Source of the DNA: Pseudomonas sp. KU43P
GTDB taxonomy: Bacteria; Pseudomonadota; Gammaproteobacteria; Pseudomonadales; Pseudomonadaceae
NCBI RefSeq assembly: GCF_033095865.1
Contig: NZ_AP019365.1
Coordinates: forward strand, 4,747,501 to 4,811,500
DNA: 64,000 nt
Direction: 5' to 3'
Shown here: positions 25,958 through 34,208 of the stretch, piece by piece
How the letters are laid out: each line of letters starts with the position of its first letter
Position numbering within the stretch: the first letter of the stretch is position 1
Made by a program: the position numbers and the translations under genes
The notes under the pieces: generated by a model
Seen by the model: the letters and a program-made list of their open reading frames with translations, nothing else
Database searches by the model: none
Told to the model about the DNA's origin: nothing

Positions 25958-27277
25958 ATGGATAACGCCACCTCCCTGCCAGCCGGGGCGGCCATCGCGC
26001 CCGCCGCAGAAAAATCTACCGCCAGCCGCCTCAAGTCGATTTTCAGTGGTTCGATCGGCAACATGGTCGAATGGTACGACTGGTACGTCTACGCCGCATT
26101 CTCGCTGTACTTCGCCAAGGCCTTCTTCCCGGCCGGCGACTCCACCGCACAATTGCTCAACACCGCCGCGATCTTCGCCGTGGGCTTCCTCATGCGCCCG
26201 ATCGGTGGCTGGCTGATGGGCCTGTACGCCGACCGCAAGGGCCGCAAGGCCGCGCTGATGGCCTCGGTACTGCTGATGTGCGCAGGCTCGCTGGTCATCG
26301 CCCTGACCCCGGGCTATGAAACCATCGGCGTCGCCGCTCCCGTACTGCTGGTCATCGCCCGCCTGATGCAAGGCCTGTCGGTGGGTGGCGAATACGGCAC
26401 CTCGGCCACCTACCTCAGCGAAATGGCCAGCAAGGATCGCCGTGGCTTCTTCTCCAGCTTCCAGTACGTGACCCTGATTTCCGGCCAGCTCATCGCCCTG
26501 GCGGTGCTGATCGTGCTGCAGCAGACCCTGACCACCGAGCAGCTGTATGCCTGGGGCTGGCGTGTACCTTTCGTGATCGGCGCACTGTGCGCGGTGGTTG
26601 CCCTGTACCTGCGCCGCGGCATGGAAGAAACCGCCTCGTTCACCAAGAAGGAAAAGGCCAAGGAAAGCCTGATGCGCACCCTGATGCGCCACCCCAAGGA
26701 GCTGATGACCGTAGTTGGCCTGACGATGGGCGGCACCCTGGCCTTCTACACCTACACCACCTACATGCAGAAGTACCTGGTCAATACCGTGGGCATGAGC
26801 ATCAGCGATTCGACCACCATCTCGGCGGCCACGCTGTTCCTGTTCATGTGCCTGCAGCCGATCATCGGCGGCCTGTCGGACAAGATCGGCCGACGCCCGA
26901 TCCTGATCGCCTTCGGCGTACTCGGGACTTTGTTCACCGTACCGATCCTCAGCACCCTGCACACCATCCAGACCTGGTGGGGCGCGTTCTTCCTGATCAT
27001 GGCCGCGCTGATCATCGTCAGCGGCTACACCTCGATCAACGCAGTGGTGAAGGCCGAGCTGTTCCCTACCGAGATCCGCGCCCTGGGCGTCGGCCTGCCG
27101 TATGCGCTGACCGTCTCGATCTTCGGCGGCACTGCCGAATATGTGGCCCTGTGGTTCAAGAGCGCGGGCATGGAAAGCGGTTTCTACTGGTACGTGACGG
27201 CGTGCATCGCCTGCTCGCTGCTGGTGTACGCAACCATGAAGGACACCAAGCAGCATTCGCGGATTACCACTGACTGA
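25958..27277 (+). CDS. MFS metabolite:H+ symporter, 2-oxoglutarate permease (KgtP) type
   Basis: This 439-residue 12-helix carrier of the metabolite:H+ symporter branch of MFS has SGSIGNMVEWYDWYVYA in helix 1, RPIGGWLMGLYADRKGRK in the loop 2-3 signature, and [18 protein letters not shown] in helix 4. It resembles KgtP/PcaT-type permeases for 2-oxoglutarate and related acids, and the pcaT product in this window is a paralogue. The gene follows dctBD and has a sigma-54 promoter, so it is the probable DctD target. The substrate (2-oxoglutarate versus C4 acids) cannot be fixed from sequence. A GAGAAGG ribosome binding site supports the ATG at 25958. Confidence 0.88.
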   Translation: MDNATSLPAGAAIAPAAEKSTASRLKSIFSGSIGNMVEWYDWYVYAAFSLYFAKAFFPAGDSTAQLLNTAAIFAVGFLMRPIGGWLMGLYADRKGRKAALMASVLLMCAGSLVIALTPGYETIGVAAPVLLVIARLMQGLSVGGEYGTSATYLSEMASKDRRGFFSSFQYVTLISGQLIALAVLIVLQQTLTTEQLYAWGWRVPFVIGALCAVVALYLRRGMEETASFTKKEKAKESLMRTLMRHPKELMTVVGLTMGGTLAFYTYTTYMQKYLVNTVGMSISDSTTISAATLFLFMCLQPIIGGLSDKIGRRPILIAFGVLGTLFTVPILSTLHTIQTWWGAFFLIMAALIIVSGYTSINAVVKAELFPTEIRALGVGLPYALTVSIFGGTAEYVALWFKSAGMESGFYWYVTACIACSLLVYATMKDTKQHSRITTD

Positions 27278-27296
27278 CAGTAATTTCGCAGTTTGG

Positions 27297-27333
27297 AAAA
27301 GGGGCATCCAATTAAAATGGACGCCCCTTTTTT
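27297..27333 (+). terminator. Rho-independent terminator after the carrier gene
   Basis: The stem pairs AAAAGGGGC-ATCCA with TGGA-C-GCCCCTTTT, followed by T6. It closes the sigma-54 transcript before the Fic gene. Confidence 0.9.
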
Positions 27334-27351
27334 ATGCTTGTCGCTCTCGCG

Positions 27352-27380
27352 TGAGCCGAATAACCATTCTATTCGGCTCA
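27352..27380. promoter_or_regulatory. Perfect 11-bp inverted repeat upstream of the Fic gene
   Basis: TGAGCCGAATA (27352-27362) and TATTCGGCTCA (27370-27380) are exact inverse copies with a 7-nt spacer. The repeat ends 20 bp before the GTG start and 10 bp before its ribosome binding site. A protein-binding operator is likely. The Fic protein itself ends in a winged-helix domain and could be the ligand (autoregulation), which is inference. Confidence 0.65.
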
Positions 27381-27400
27381 TGAAACAACTGGAGGCGATC

Positions 27401-28541
27401 GTGAACCTTCCTTACTGGATCTGGCAGCAACCCGAATGGCCCCATTTCCACTGGCAAAACGACCAACTCGGGGGCTTGCTTCGCAATTGCGTGGAGGCAC
27501 AAGGGCGCCTGCTTGGCAGGATGGGCGCGTTCGATGAGCTCAGCGAGTGTGAGAACATGCTCGACACTTTGCTGCAGAACATCATCACCTCATCCGCGAT
27601 TGAAGGTGAACAACTAAATGCCAGCTCTGTACGTTCCTCTCTGGCACGACGATTGGGCATGCACGAGCAAGGCCCTACCAGTGCCCCGCAGCGAAGGGCT
27701 CGCGGAGCTGATGTTGGATGCAACGCAAGGCTATGGGCAACCACTGACATTGCAGCGCCTGTTCACCTGGCGTCAATGGTTGTTTCCAGAGCACAGCGAT
27801 CTGCTGGCGAAACCGATTCTGGTTGGGCAACTGCGCGATCAAGCCCCGATGCAGGTTATTTCTGGCCGCCTAGACCAACCAACCGTACATTCCCAGGCGC
27901 CACCCCGTGCCGGACTAGAAGGTCAACTCGACAGCTTTCTCGAATGGTTTGCAGACAGCCAGTATGCAGCAGACCTCGACCCACTGCTGCGGGCAGGCAT
28001 CGCCCACTTCTGGTTCGTCACATTGCACCCGTTCGACGATGGCAATGGTCGCCTGACACGTGCTTTGACTGACCTCGCGCTCGCCCAAGGTGAACGCCAG
28101 GCCATTCGTTTCTACGCCATGTCCGCGAGCATTCTCGAAGACCGAGCAGGTGATTATCGGATTCTAGAAAGCAGCCAAAAGGCCGATCTGGACATCACCC
28201 AATGGCTGACCTGGTTCCTCGAAACGCTGCTACGCAGCCTCGAACAGGCACTGCTGCGTATCGACCGGGTACTGGTCAAAGCCAGGTTCTGGAATGCCCA
28301 CCGGGCGGATGGGCTTTTACCCGAACAGATCAGGGTACTCAACCAGCTACTAGATGGTGACCCTCGTGGTTTCGAGGACGGCATAAATGCAACGCAATAT
28401 CAGGCAGTGGCCAAGGTATCCAAGGCCACCGCAACCCGTCACCTGACAGACCTCTTGGACAAGGGCTGCCTAGTTCGGCTACCCGGTGGCGGGCGCAGTA
28501 CGCGCTACCAGGTCAACGCTCAGGACATCTCCAACGCCTGA
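27401..28541 (+). pseudogene. Fic/DOC AMP-transferase gene with a one-base frameshift
   Basis: The N-terminal part reads in one frame from the GTG at 27401 (ribosome binding site GGAGG, 6-nt spacing) and the rest in the next frame to the TGA at 28541. Dropping one C from the CCC at 27673-27675 joins MHEQG to LPVPRSEGLAEL and restores a protein of about 379 residues. Domains: N-terminal DUF4172 (WIWQQPEWPHFHW), inhibitory-helix motif SAIEGE, catalytic Fic loop HPFDDGNGRLTR with all key residues, and a C-terminal winged helix (VSKATATRHLTDLLDKGCL). The normal role is AMP transfer to target proteins. It may be a young pseudogene, a sequencing error, or a phase-variable site. Confidence 0.82.
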
Positions 28542-29272
28542 CGCGGCTCACGGCGCTGGTACCAGCTTGCCATCAGCACCAGCACCAGCAGCACCCCACC
28601 CAGTACGGCGGAAGAGCCGATGGTGCCGAAATCCAGGCCGCCTTTCTCGTGCGGCTTGGTCAGGACGTCGCCGAGGGTTGCACCGAACGGGCGGGTCAGC
28701 ACGAAGGCCACCCAGAACAGCACCACGCCGGAGATCCGTGTCCAGTAACGAGCCACTACCACCAGTGCGATGGCGCTGCCGATCAGCAGGGCGCCACCGG
28801 CAAAGCCCAGGCCCGAATCATCGGCCAGGTAGTCGCCCAGCGCCGTACCCAGGGTGTTGGAGAACAGGATCGCCACCCAGTAGAACAGCTCACCCGTGCG
28901 CGTCTTGATGCGGGTGACGTCCAGCGGGTTGCCGCTCAGGCGCCAGACCAGGAAGGTCAGTAAGAGGATGCCAATGAGGATGGCCGAACCCGCTGCATAA
29001 CCCAGGCCCAGGGTGCGGTCCATGAAGTCGGACATGGTGGTGCCGGCGGTGCTCGTGGAGAGGATCACCAGCCAGTAGAGCATCGGGTGGTAGCGGCGCG
29101 AGTAGAGCTGGCCGAGCAAGGTCAGCAGGAACACGCTGATCAGCAGCATCGAGCTGACGGCATAGCCAACGTTCAGGGTCATCGACAGCAGGTCGCCGGC
29201 CGTCTCGCCCAGGGTGGTTGCGCAGATCTTCATGACCCAGAAGGCCAGGGTGATTTGCGGGAGTTTGTTCAT
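28520..29272 (-). CDS. DUF347 repeat membrane protein (COG4705-like)
   Basis: This 250-residue inner-membrane protein is built of four DUF347 repeats, each two helices with a polar G-T/E-x-x-x-D motif: GETAGDLLSMTLNVGY, GTTMSDFMDRTLGLGY, GTALGDYLADDSGLGF and GATLGDVLTKPHEKGG. The regularly spaced acidic residues inside membrane helices suggest transport of a cation, but no function is established that I know of. The ATG at 29272 has GGAG 9 bases upstream. The 3' end overlaps the convergent Fic gene by 22 bp. Confidence 0.85.
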   Translation of the reverse strand: MNKLPQITLAFWVMKICATTLGETAGDLLSMTLNVGYAVSSMLLISVFLLTLLGQLYSRRYHPMLYWLVILSTSTAGTTMSDFMDRTLGLGYAAGSAILIGILLLTFLVWRLSGNPLDVTRIKTRTGELFYWVAILFSNTLGTALGDYLADDSGLGFAGGALLIGSAIALVVVARYWTRISGVVLFWVAFVLTRPFGATLGDVLTKPHEKGGLDFGTIGSSAVLGGVLLVLVLMASWYQRREPRQALEMS

Positions 29273-29622
29273 TGTTTGCCGCTCCGGGAAAAGGTGCGGC
29301 GATGGTGATGAGCGGTACCTGAAAAATCGGTTGGCGGTTTATGAAAAAAGCGTTGATCCCTTCAAACACTAGGCATTTGCCCCCTTAACCCCCGATTAAT
29401 ACCAGCACTGCATCCTGTAGGTGCTGACCAGGCCAATCGCTCGCCGAAACAGGAACACTGCGTTTGCAAGGCAAAGCTGTATGCGGAGTCACGATCGACA
29501 CGCCTCAACACATCAACTAATTAGATTTTTTAGCGTCATTTTTTGCGCTTTTTTATCAAATTAATCGGCGTAGCATTGAATCCATAGAAACAAACAACCT
29601 CGAACCCAACGGAGCAACGACC
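29273..29622. promoter_or_regulatory. AT-rich divergent gap with phased T-tracts
   Basis: This 350-bp gap between the DUF347 gene and the repeat-protein gene is unusually AT-rich at its right end. T6 tracts lie at 29526-29531, 29539-29544 and 29549-29554, spaced about one helical turn, which predicts bent DNA and possible binding by an H-NS-like silencer (MvaT/TurA family in Pseudomonas). No clear -35/-10 pair is visible. The left half shows nothing I can name. Confidence 0.45.
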
Positions 29623-29949
29623 ATGAAAAACAAACTGATCCTTACCTTGGCCCTCTCGGTTTTCGCCACTGGCGCTTTCGCTGAAGATGGCTTCGACCGC
29701 ACCAATGCCCATAGCTTCGCAGCAGCCCAGAGCCAGGCTGCCACCTACGCCGAAGACGGTTTCGACCGCACCGGTGCACAACGCTTCGCCGAAGACGGCT
29801 TCGACCACACTGGCGCACAACGCTTCGCCGAAGACGGCTTCGACCACACTGGCGCACAACGCTTCGCCGAAGACGGCTTCGACCGCACTGGCGCACAACG
29901 CTTCGCCGAAGACGGCTTCGACCGCACCAACGCCCACCGCATCAGCTGA
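29623..29949 (+). CDS. Exported tandem-repeat protein (13-residue repeats)
   Basis: This 108-residue secreted protein has a 20-residue signal peptide ending AFA before EDGFD, so signal peptidase I cleavage is predicted. The mature 88 residues consist of six units beginning EDGFD at residues 21, 44, 57, 70, 83 and 96. From residue 44 the period is exactly 13 (EDGFDRTGAQRFA), with R/H changes in the sixth position and a divergent last unit (EDGFDRTNAHRIS). The ribosome binding site GGAG is 8 bases before the ATG. Similar EDGFDRTG-type repeat proteins occur, to my memory, as hypothetical proteins in other Pseudomonas. The function is unknown. Confidence 0.85.
   Translation: MKNKLILTLALSVFATGAFAEDGFDRTNAHSFAAAQSQAATYAEDGFDRTGAQRFAEDGFDHTGAQRFAEDGFDHTGAQRFAEDGFDRTGAQRFAEDGFDRTNAHRIS
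29752..29946 (+). repeat. Five 39-bp tandem repeats
   Basis: Five consecutive 39-bp units encode the 13-residue repeats of the exported protein. The middle copies are almost identical at the DNA level, so copy number is likely to vary among strains by slipped-strand mispairing. Confidence 0.92.
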
Positions 29950-29967
29950 TCCCTGATGCGTGCAACC

Positions 29968-29987
29968 AGCCCGGCCTCGGCCGGGCT
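29968..29987 (+). terminator. Hairpin after the repeat-protein gene
   Basis: AGCCCGGCC and GGCCGGGCT form a 9-bp GC-rich stem with a 2-nt loop 18 bp after the stop. The following U-tract is poor, so it may terminate weakly or stabilise the 3' end. Confidence 0.6.
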
Positions 29988-30065
29988 TGATCATTTCCAG
30001 GCGGGCACAAGCTTGGCACACTAGGCGCCTCGTCCCCTCTGGAGGTAGGGCCACAAGCCCGACAG

Positions 30066-30671
30066 ATGTACTACTACGAACCCGCCAAAGGCCACGGCCT
30101 GCCCCACGACCCGTTCAATGCCATCGTCGGCCCACGCCCGATCGGCTGGATCTCCTCCCAGGACCGCGAAGGCCGCCTGAACCTCGCGCCCTACAGTTTC
30201 TTCAACGCCTTCAACTACATTCCGCCGATCATCGGTTTCTGCAGTGTCGGTCGCAAAGACAGCCTGAACAACATCGAGCAGACCGGCGAGTTCGTCTGGA
30301 ACCTGGCCACCCGCCCCTTGGCCGAAGCCATGAACCAGAGCTGCGCAGCCGTACCGGCGCAAGTGAATGAATTCGAATTGAGCGGATTGACGGCAACGCC
30401 GTCGAGCCTGGTGAGCGTGCCGCGCGTGGGCGAAACCCCGGTGGCATTCGAATGCAAGGTGAGCCAGATCGTTCAGCTCAAGCGGGCCGACCAGGCGCTG
30501 GTGCCGAGCTGGCTGATCCTCGGTGAGGTGGTAGCGGTGCACATTGCCGAGCACCTGCTCAAGGACGGTATCTACGACACCGCGGCCGCCGAGCCGATCC
30601 TGCGAGGCGGTGGCCCGGCGGACTACTTCGAACTGGGCAACCTGTTCAAGATGAGCAGGCCGCAGGTGTGA
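30066..30671 (+). CDS. Flavin reductase-like FMN-binding protein
   Basis: This 201-residue cytosolic protein has the flavin reductase-like (split-barrel FMN-binding) fold: PFNAIVGPRPIGWISSQDREGRLNLAPYSFFNAFNYIPP is the diagnostic N-terminal region, and NIEQTGEFVWNLATRPL the second. These proteins bind FMN and reduce it or act as partners of monooxygenases. No partner gene is adjacent. It starts at the ATG at 30066; a GGAGG lies 20 bases upstream, too far to be a normal ribosome binding site. It is convergent with a small conserved gene. Confidence 0.85.
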   Translation: MYYYEPAKGHGLPHDPFNAIVGPRPIGWISSQDREGRLNLAPYSFFNAFNYIPPIIGFCSVGRKDSLNNIEQTGEFVWNLATRPLAEAMNQSCAAVPAQVNEFELSGLTATPSSLVSVPRVGETPVAFECKVSQIVQLKRADQALVPSWLILGEVVAVHIAEHLLKDGIYDTAAAEPILRGGGPADYFELGNLFKMSRPQV

Positions 30672-30905
30672 TCACCAGATCAGCTCGCCTTCCTCGCCAA
30701 CGTCCTTGAGGCGTTCCAGCTCGGCGCAGGCGGCGTCGTCGGCCGCCATGGCGCTTTTGAATACCTGGCCCTCGAGCACTTTATGAAAGCGCGGCGCACC
30801 GCCCATGCCCAGGGCCTTGACCGCGATGGCGGCGTTATAACCGCCGCCTTCCACCGGGACCATCGCCGAAACCGCTTCGAAATGCGGGAACTCTTTACGT
30901 GCCAT
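30672..30905 (-). CDS. Small hypothetical protein, 77 residues
   Basis: This short cytosolic protein begins MARKEFPHFEAVSAMVPVEGGGYNAAIAVKA. It contains a beta-rich start, then a charged helical segment (SAMAADDAACAELERLKDV) and ends GEEGELIW. I recognise no domain. Good codon use and the tight convergent fit with the flavin reductase gene (no gap) support it as real. A longer open frame upstream overlaps the next gene and was not used. The ribosome binding site is weak. Confidence 0.65.
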   Translation of the reverse strand: MARKEFPHFEAVSAMVPVEGGGYNAAIAVKALGMGGAPRFHKVLEGQVFKSAMAADDAACAELERLKDVGEEGELIW

Positions 30906-30961
30906 GTCGCTATCCGCGTCGTTGATCGAGGGGCGGCATTCTACTCCGTGCGGCTGGTCAT

Positions 30962-31255
30962 TCAATCGAAGGTATGCAGGTCCAGGCTGCTGACGACCTG
31001 GGCCTGGACCAGCTCGCCAAACACCTCCAGGGTTGGCGAGGCGAAATAGCCGCTCATCGCCTGCTGGTCGCACCAGCTACCGCTCAGCAGCCACAGGTCG
31101 GCGTCGGATTGCGAGCGCTGCACGCTGAAACTCAGGCAGCCTGGGGTACGCAGCGAAGGTTCGAGCAGGTCTCGCAGGCGCGCGCCGAGCTCCGCCGAAC
31201 GGCCGCTGCTGGCGCGGATGAAAGCCAAGTGAGTGACCGGTTGTCGTAGGGTCAT
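30962..31255 (-). CDS. Antibiotic biosynthesis monooxygenase (ABM) domain protein
   Basis: This 97-residue protein has the ferredoxin-like ABM fold: THLAFIRASSGRSAELGARLRDLLEPSLRTPGCLSFSVQRS, then DLWLLSGSWCDQQAMSGYFASP and a C-terminal strand. Members act as small cofactor-free monooxygenases or dimeric quinone or stress-related proteins. The ATG at 31253-31255 is supported by AAGGAGA. It is divergent from an AraC-family regulator across a gap that contains a long palindrome, and is probably controlled by that regulator. Confidence 0.82.
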   Translation of the reverse strand: MTLRQPVTHLAFIRASSGRSAELGARLRDLLEPSLRTPGCLSFSVQRSQSDADLWLLSGSWCDQQAMSGYFASPTLEVFGELVQAQVVSSLDLHTFD

Positions 31256-31338
31256 TGCACGATCTCCTTGAAGCACGCGGACAATTGAAACAGGCTGCCA
31301 AGGTTAGGGGCTCACCCGCGCGGCGCGTTAGGCTATTA

Positions 31339-31394
31339 CTGCACGTGGATTGCCTGATTCTGCCGCGCGGCAGGATCAGGCAATCCACGTGCAG
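31339..31394. repeat. 56-bp near-perfect palindrome in the ABM-AraC gap
   Basis: Two 28-bp arms meet without a spacer (31339-31366 and 31367-31394) and differ at one base, which would be a G-U pair in RNA. It lies 84 bp from the ABM start and 63 bp from the AraC-family start. Such long spacer-free palindromes are unstable in bacteria and hence rare. It could be a regulator site, a bidirectional terminator, or the relic of an insertion. Confidence 0.92.
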
Positions 31395-31457
31395 CTTTCG
31401 ACTAGCGCCCACCATTGCCCAAACCTATGCTGCGTCGGTCAGCAGAGGAAAGCCATC

Positions 31458-32378
31458 ATGACCACCGCCCCGTCCATCGACCCGACCCTGGAAGTACAAC
31501 GTCAGGAACTGGCCGAGCTGATCCGCCGGCATGCCGGCGAGCCCCATGGCCCGGCCTCGGCCATCGACGACCTGTACCTGGTGCGCTATACCGAGAACGT
31601 CCGCTCGGTGCCGACCCTCGCCCAACCGGCCCTGTGCATCCTTGCCCAGGGCAGCAAGAGCCTGTTTCTTGGCGACGAACAGTACGCCTATGACCCGTTG
31701 CATTACATGGTGGTCTCGGTGACCTTGCCGTTGAGCGGCGTGAAGCTCGACGCCAGCCCTGAACACCCCAGCCTGGGCCTGCGCATGGACCTGGACCCGG
31801 CCGAGATCAGCCAGTTGATTACCGAAAGCGGCCCGATGCTGGTGCCCAACCTGCCCTCCGGCCGTGGCTTGTACGTGGAACGGACCGATCCGCAGCTGCT
31901 CGACGCACTGCTACGCCTGATCCGTCTACTGGATACGCCGCGAGACATTGCCATGCTGGCGCCGCTGATCCGCCGGGAAATCCTCTACCGCCTGCTGCGT
32001 GGGCCGCAGGGGTATCGCCTGTATGAAATTGCCCTGGCCAACAGCCAGACGCACCGGGTGTGCCAGGCCATCACCTGGCTCAACCAGAACTTCCAGCAAC
32101 CGCTGCGCATCGAAGACCTGGCCCGGGTTGTCAATCTCAGCACCTCGACCTTGCACCATCGATTCAAGGCCGTGACGTCGATGAGCCCCTTGCAGTACCA
32201 GAAGCAGTTGCGCCTGCAGGAGGCGCGACGGCTGATGCTCAATGACGGGCTGGAAGCAGCGGTGGCGGGCTATCGGGTGGGGTATGAAAGCCCGTCGCAG
32301 TTCAGCCGGGAGTACAGCCGGCTGTATGGGGCACCGCCAATTCGGGATGTGGCGCGGTTACGGGCCAGTGCAGGGTGA
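31458..32378 (+). CDS. AraC-family transcriptional regulator
   Basis: This 306-residue regulator has an N-terminal cupin-like AraC_N domain (PALCILAQGSKSLFLGDEQYAYDPLHYMVVSVTLPLSG) and a C-terminal double helix-turn-helix (PLRIEDLARVVNLSTSTLHHRFKAVTSMSPLQYQKQLRL, AGYRVGYESPSQFSREYSRLYGAPP). This group often controls adjacent alcohol or quinone oxidoreductase genes; here the divergent ABM gene is the nearest candidate. The ATG at 31458 follows AGAGGA. The inducer is unknown. Confidence 0.88.
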   Translation: MTTAPSIDPTLEVQRQELAELIRRHAGEPHGPASAIDDLYLVRYTENVRSVPTLAQPALCILAQGSKSLFLGDEQYAYDPLHYMVVSVTLPLSGVKLDASPEHPSLGLRMDLDPAEISQLITESGPMLVPNLPSGRGLYVERTDPQLLDALLRLIRLLDTPRDIAMLAPLIRREILYRLLRGPQGYRLYEIALANSQTHRVCQAITWLNQNFQQPLRIEDLARVVNLSTSTLHHRFKAVTSMSPLQYQKQLRLQEARRLMLNDGLEAAVAGYRVGYESPSQFSREYSRLYGAPPIRDVARLRASAG

Positions 32379-32455
32379 TTGGCTGGCTGGCCCGTAGCAG
32401 CGCTTATGGGAGCGGGGATCCAGTTGCAGCGGCGACCAAGGCTAATGCCTGATCG

Positions 32456-34093
32456 TCAGCCTGCTACTGCCGCCTGCCACTGATTCTGGTCAACCTCGAT
32501 CAAGGTCGGCCCCTTGCGCTCCACAGCCCGCCCCAGGGCAGCCTGCAGTTGCTGCACATCGCCAACCTGCTCCGCCTCGGCCCCCAAGGCCCGCGCCACG
32601 CCAATGAAGTCCGGAGTATGGATATCCACACCAACGGGCTCGATGGCACGGTTGACCATGTACTTCTTGATTTCTTCATACCCTTGGTTATTCCACAACA
32701 GCACGATCAGCGGAACCTGCGCCTCCACCGCGCTGGCCAGTTCCGGCAGGGTGAACTGCAGGCCGCCATCGCCGATCAGGCAAATGGCCGGCGCACGCTC
32801 GGCCAGGCGCTCGGCGCTGCCCAGCCAAGCCCCCATCGCCGCAGGCAACGCGTAGCCTAAGGTGCCGTAGCCGGTCGAGGCGTTGAACCAGCGCCGCGGT
32901 TGGTCCATGTCCAGCGTCAGGTTGCCGGTGTAGACCGGCTGGGTCGAATCCCCCACCAGAATGGCATTCGGCAGACGCTCGAGGATGCTGGTCAAGAGGC
33001 GAGTCTGGCTCAAGGTCGGCTGATCCCAGCTCGCCGCCAGCGATTCACGCAGCTGCCGAGCCCGCGCCGCACCCCAGTGACCATCACGGACCGGGGCCGG
33101 CAAATCGTGCAGGGCATCCAGCAATGCTTGCGCGGCCAGTTCGGCATCGGCAACAAGGGCCAGCTCCGGCAGGTAGTTGCGTACGGTCTGGTCCGGGTCG
33201 ATGTCGATCCGCAACAGGGCGCCAGGGATCTCGAAACCGCCCTTGAAGGTCACGTCATAATCGGTTTCGGCAAGCTCGGTGCCGATTGCCAGCACCACGT
33301 CCGCTTCCGCCACCAGCGCCCGCGTGGCGACCAGCGACTGGGTCGAACCGATCTGCAGCGGGTGGTTTGCCGGGAGCAGGCCCTTGGCATTGATGGTCAG
33401 TGCCACCGGCGCCTGAAGGTGCTCGGCCAGACGTGCCAGCGGCGCCCCTGCGGCCAATGCACCGCCACCGGCCAGAATCAGCGGCTTGCGTGCTTTGGCC
33501 AAGCGTTCGGCCATGTGCGCCACGGCCTGTGGTGCAGCGCCAGCACGGCTGCTGCGCACCGGGCGGCCCGGCAGCAAGTGATCAGCAGGCTCGACCAGCA
33601 CATCCAGCGGGATCTCGATATGCACCGGGCGTGGGCGCGCACCGTCGAACACGGCAAAGGCACGGGCCAATACCTGAGGCAAGTCGTCGGCGCTCATCAA
33701 CGTCTGCGAGAAAGCCGCCACGCCTGCCACCAGGGCCCCCTGGTTGGGCAACTCGTGCAGCTTGCCACGGCCACCGCCCAACTGATCACGCGACTGCACG
33801 CTGGAAATCACCAGCATCGGGATCGAGTCGGCATAGGCCTGGCCCATGGCAGTGGTGATGTTGGTCATGCCCGGGCCGGTGATGATGAAGCACACGCCGG
33901 GTTTGCCACGGGTACGCGCGTAGCCATCAGCCATGAATCCCGCACCTTGCTCGTGGCGCGGGGTGATGTGGCGAATGGACGAAGCCGCCAGGCCTCGGTA
34001 CAGCTCCACGGTATGTACGCCGGGAATGCCGAAGACATGGTCCACACCATAGCCTTCAAGGAGTTTGACCAATACTTCGCCGCAGGTTGCCAT
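32456..34093 (-). CDS. TPP-dependent decarboxylase, AruI / acetolactate synthase-like
   Basis: This 545-residue thiamine diphosphate enzyme has the three usual domains: an N-terminal Pyr domain with the catalytic Glu in PRHEQGAGFMADGYAR, a central FAD-like domain, and a C-terminal PP domain with the TPP motif GDGGLQFTLPELASAV ending at LLWNN. It resembles P. aeruginosa AruI (5-guanidino-2-oxopentanoate decarboxylase of the arginine transaminase route), often mis-annotated as acetolactate synthase. No aruH aminotransferase is nearby, so the 2-oxo acid substrate remains open. The start is the ATG at 34091-34093. It is divergent from a LysR gene that probably regulates it. Confidence 0.78.
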   Translation of the reverse strand: MATCGEVLVKLLEGYGVDHVFGIPGVHTVELYRGLAASSIRHITPRHEQGAGFMADGYARTRGKPGVCFIITGPGMTNITTAMGQAYADSIPMLVISSVQSRDQLGGGRGKLHELPNQGALVAGVAAFSQTLMSADDLPQVLARAFAVFDGARPRPVHIEIPLDVLVEPADHLLPGRPVRSSRAGAAPQAVAHMAERLAKARKPLILAGGGALAAGAPLARLAEHLQAPVALTINAKGLLPANHPLQIGSTQSLVATRALVAEADVVLAIGTELAETDYDVTFKGGFEIPGALLRIDIDPDQTVRNYLPELALVADAELAAQALLDALHDLPAPVRDGHWGAARARQLRESLAASWDQPTLSQTRLLTSILERLPNAILVGDSTQPVYTGNLTLDMDQPRRWFNASTGYGTLGYALPAAMGAWLGSAERLAERAPAICLIGDGGLQFTLPELASAVEAQVPLIVLLWNNQGYEEIKKYMVNRAIEPVGVDIHTPDFIGVARALGAEAEQVGDVQQLQAALGRAVERKGPTLIEVDQNQWQAAVAG

Positions 34094-34208
34094 GGGTATC
34101 ACCTTGCATCTTGTTGGATATCTGACGCCCATTGGACCTAACGCGCTGCTATCGCCACAATCCAAAAAAACACATACTAGCCATGTCCTGTACTCATGGC
34201 TTGCCGCG

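Noticed and set aside
29752..29946. Short tandem repeats resembling a CRISPR array
   Set aside because: The 39-bp units are contiguous without spacers, in frame with a secreted protein, and no cas genes are nearby.
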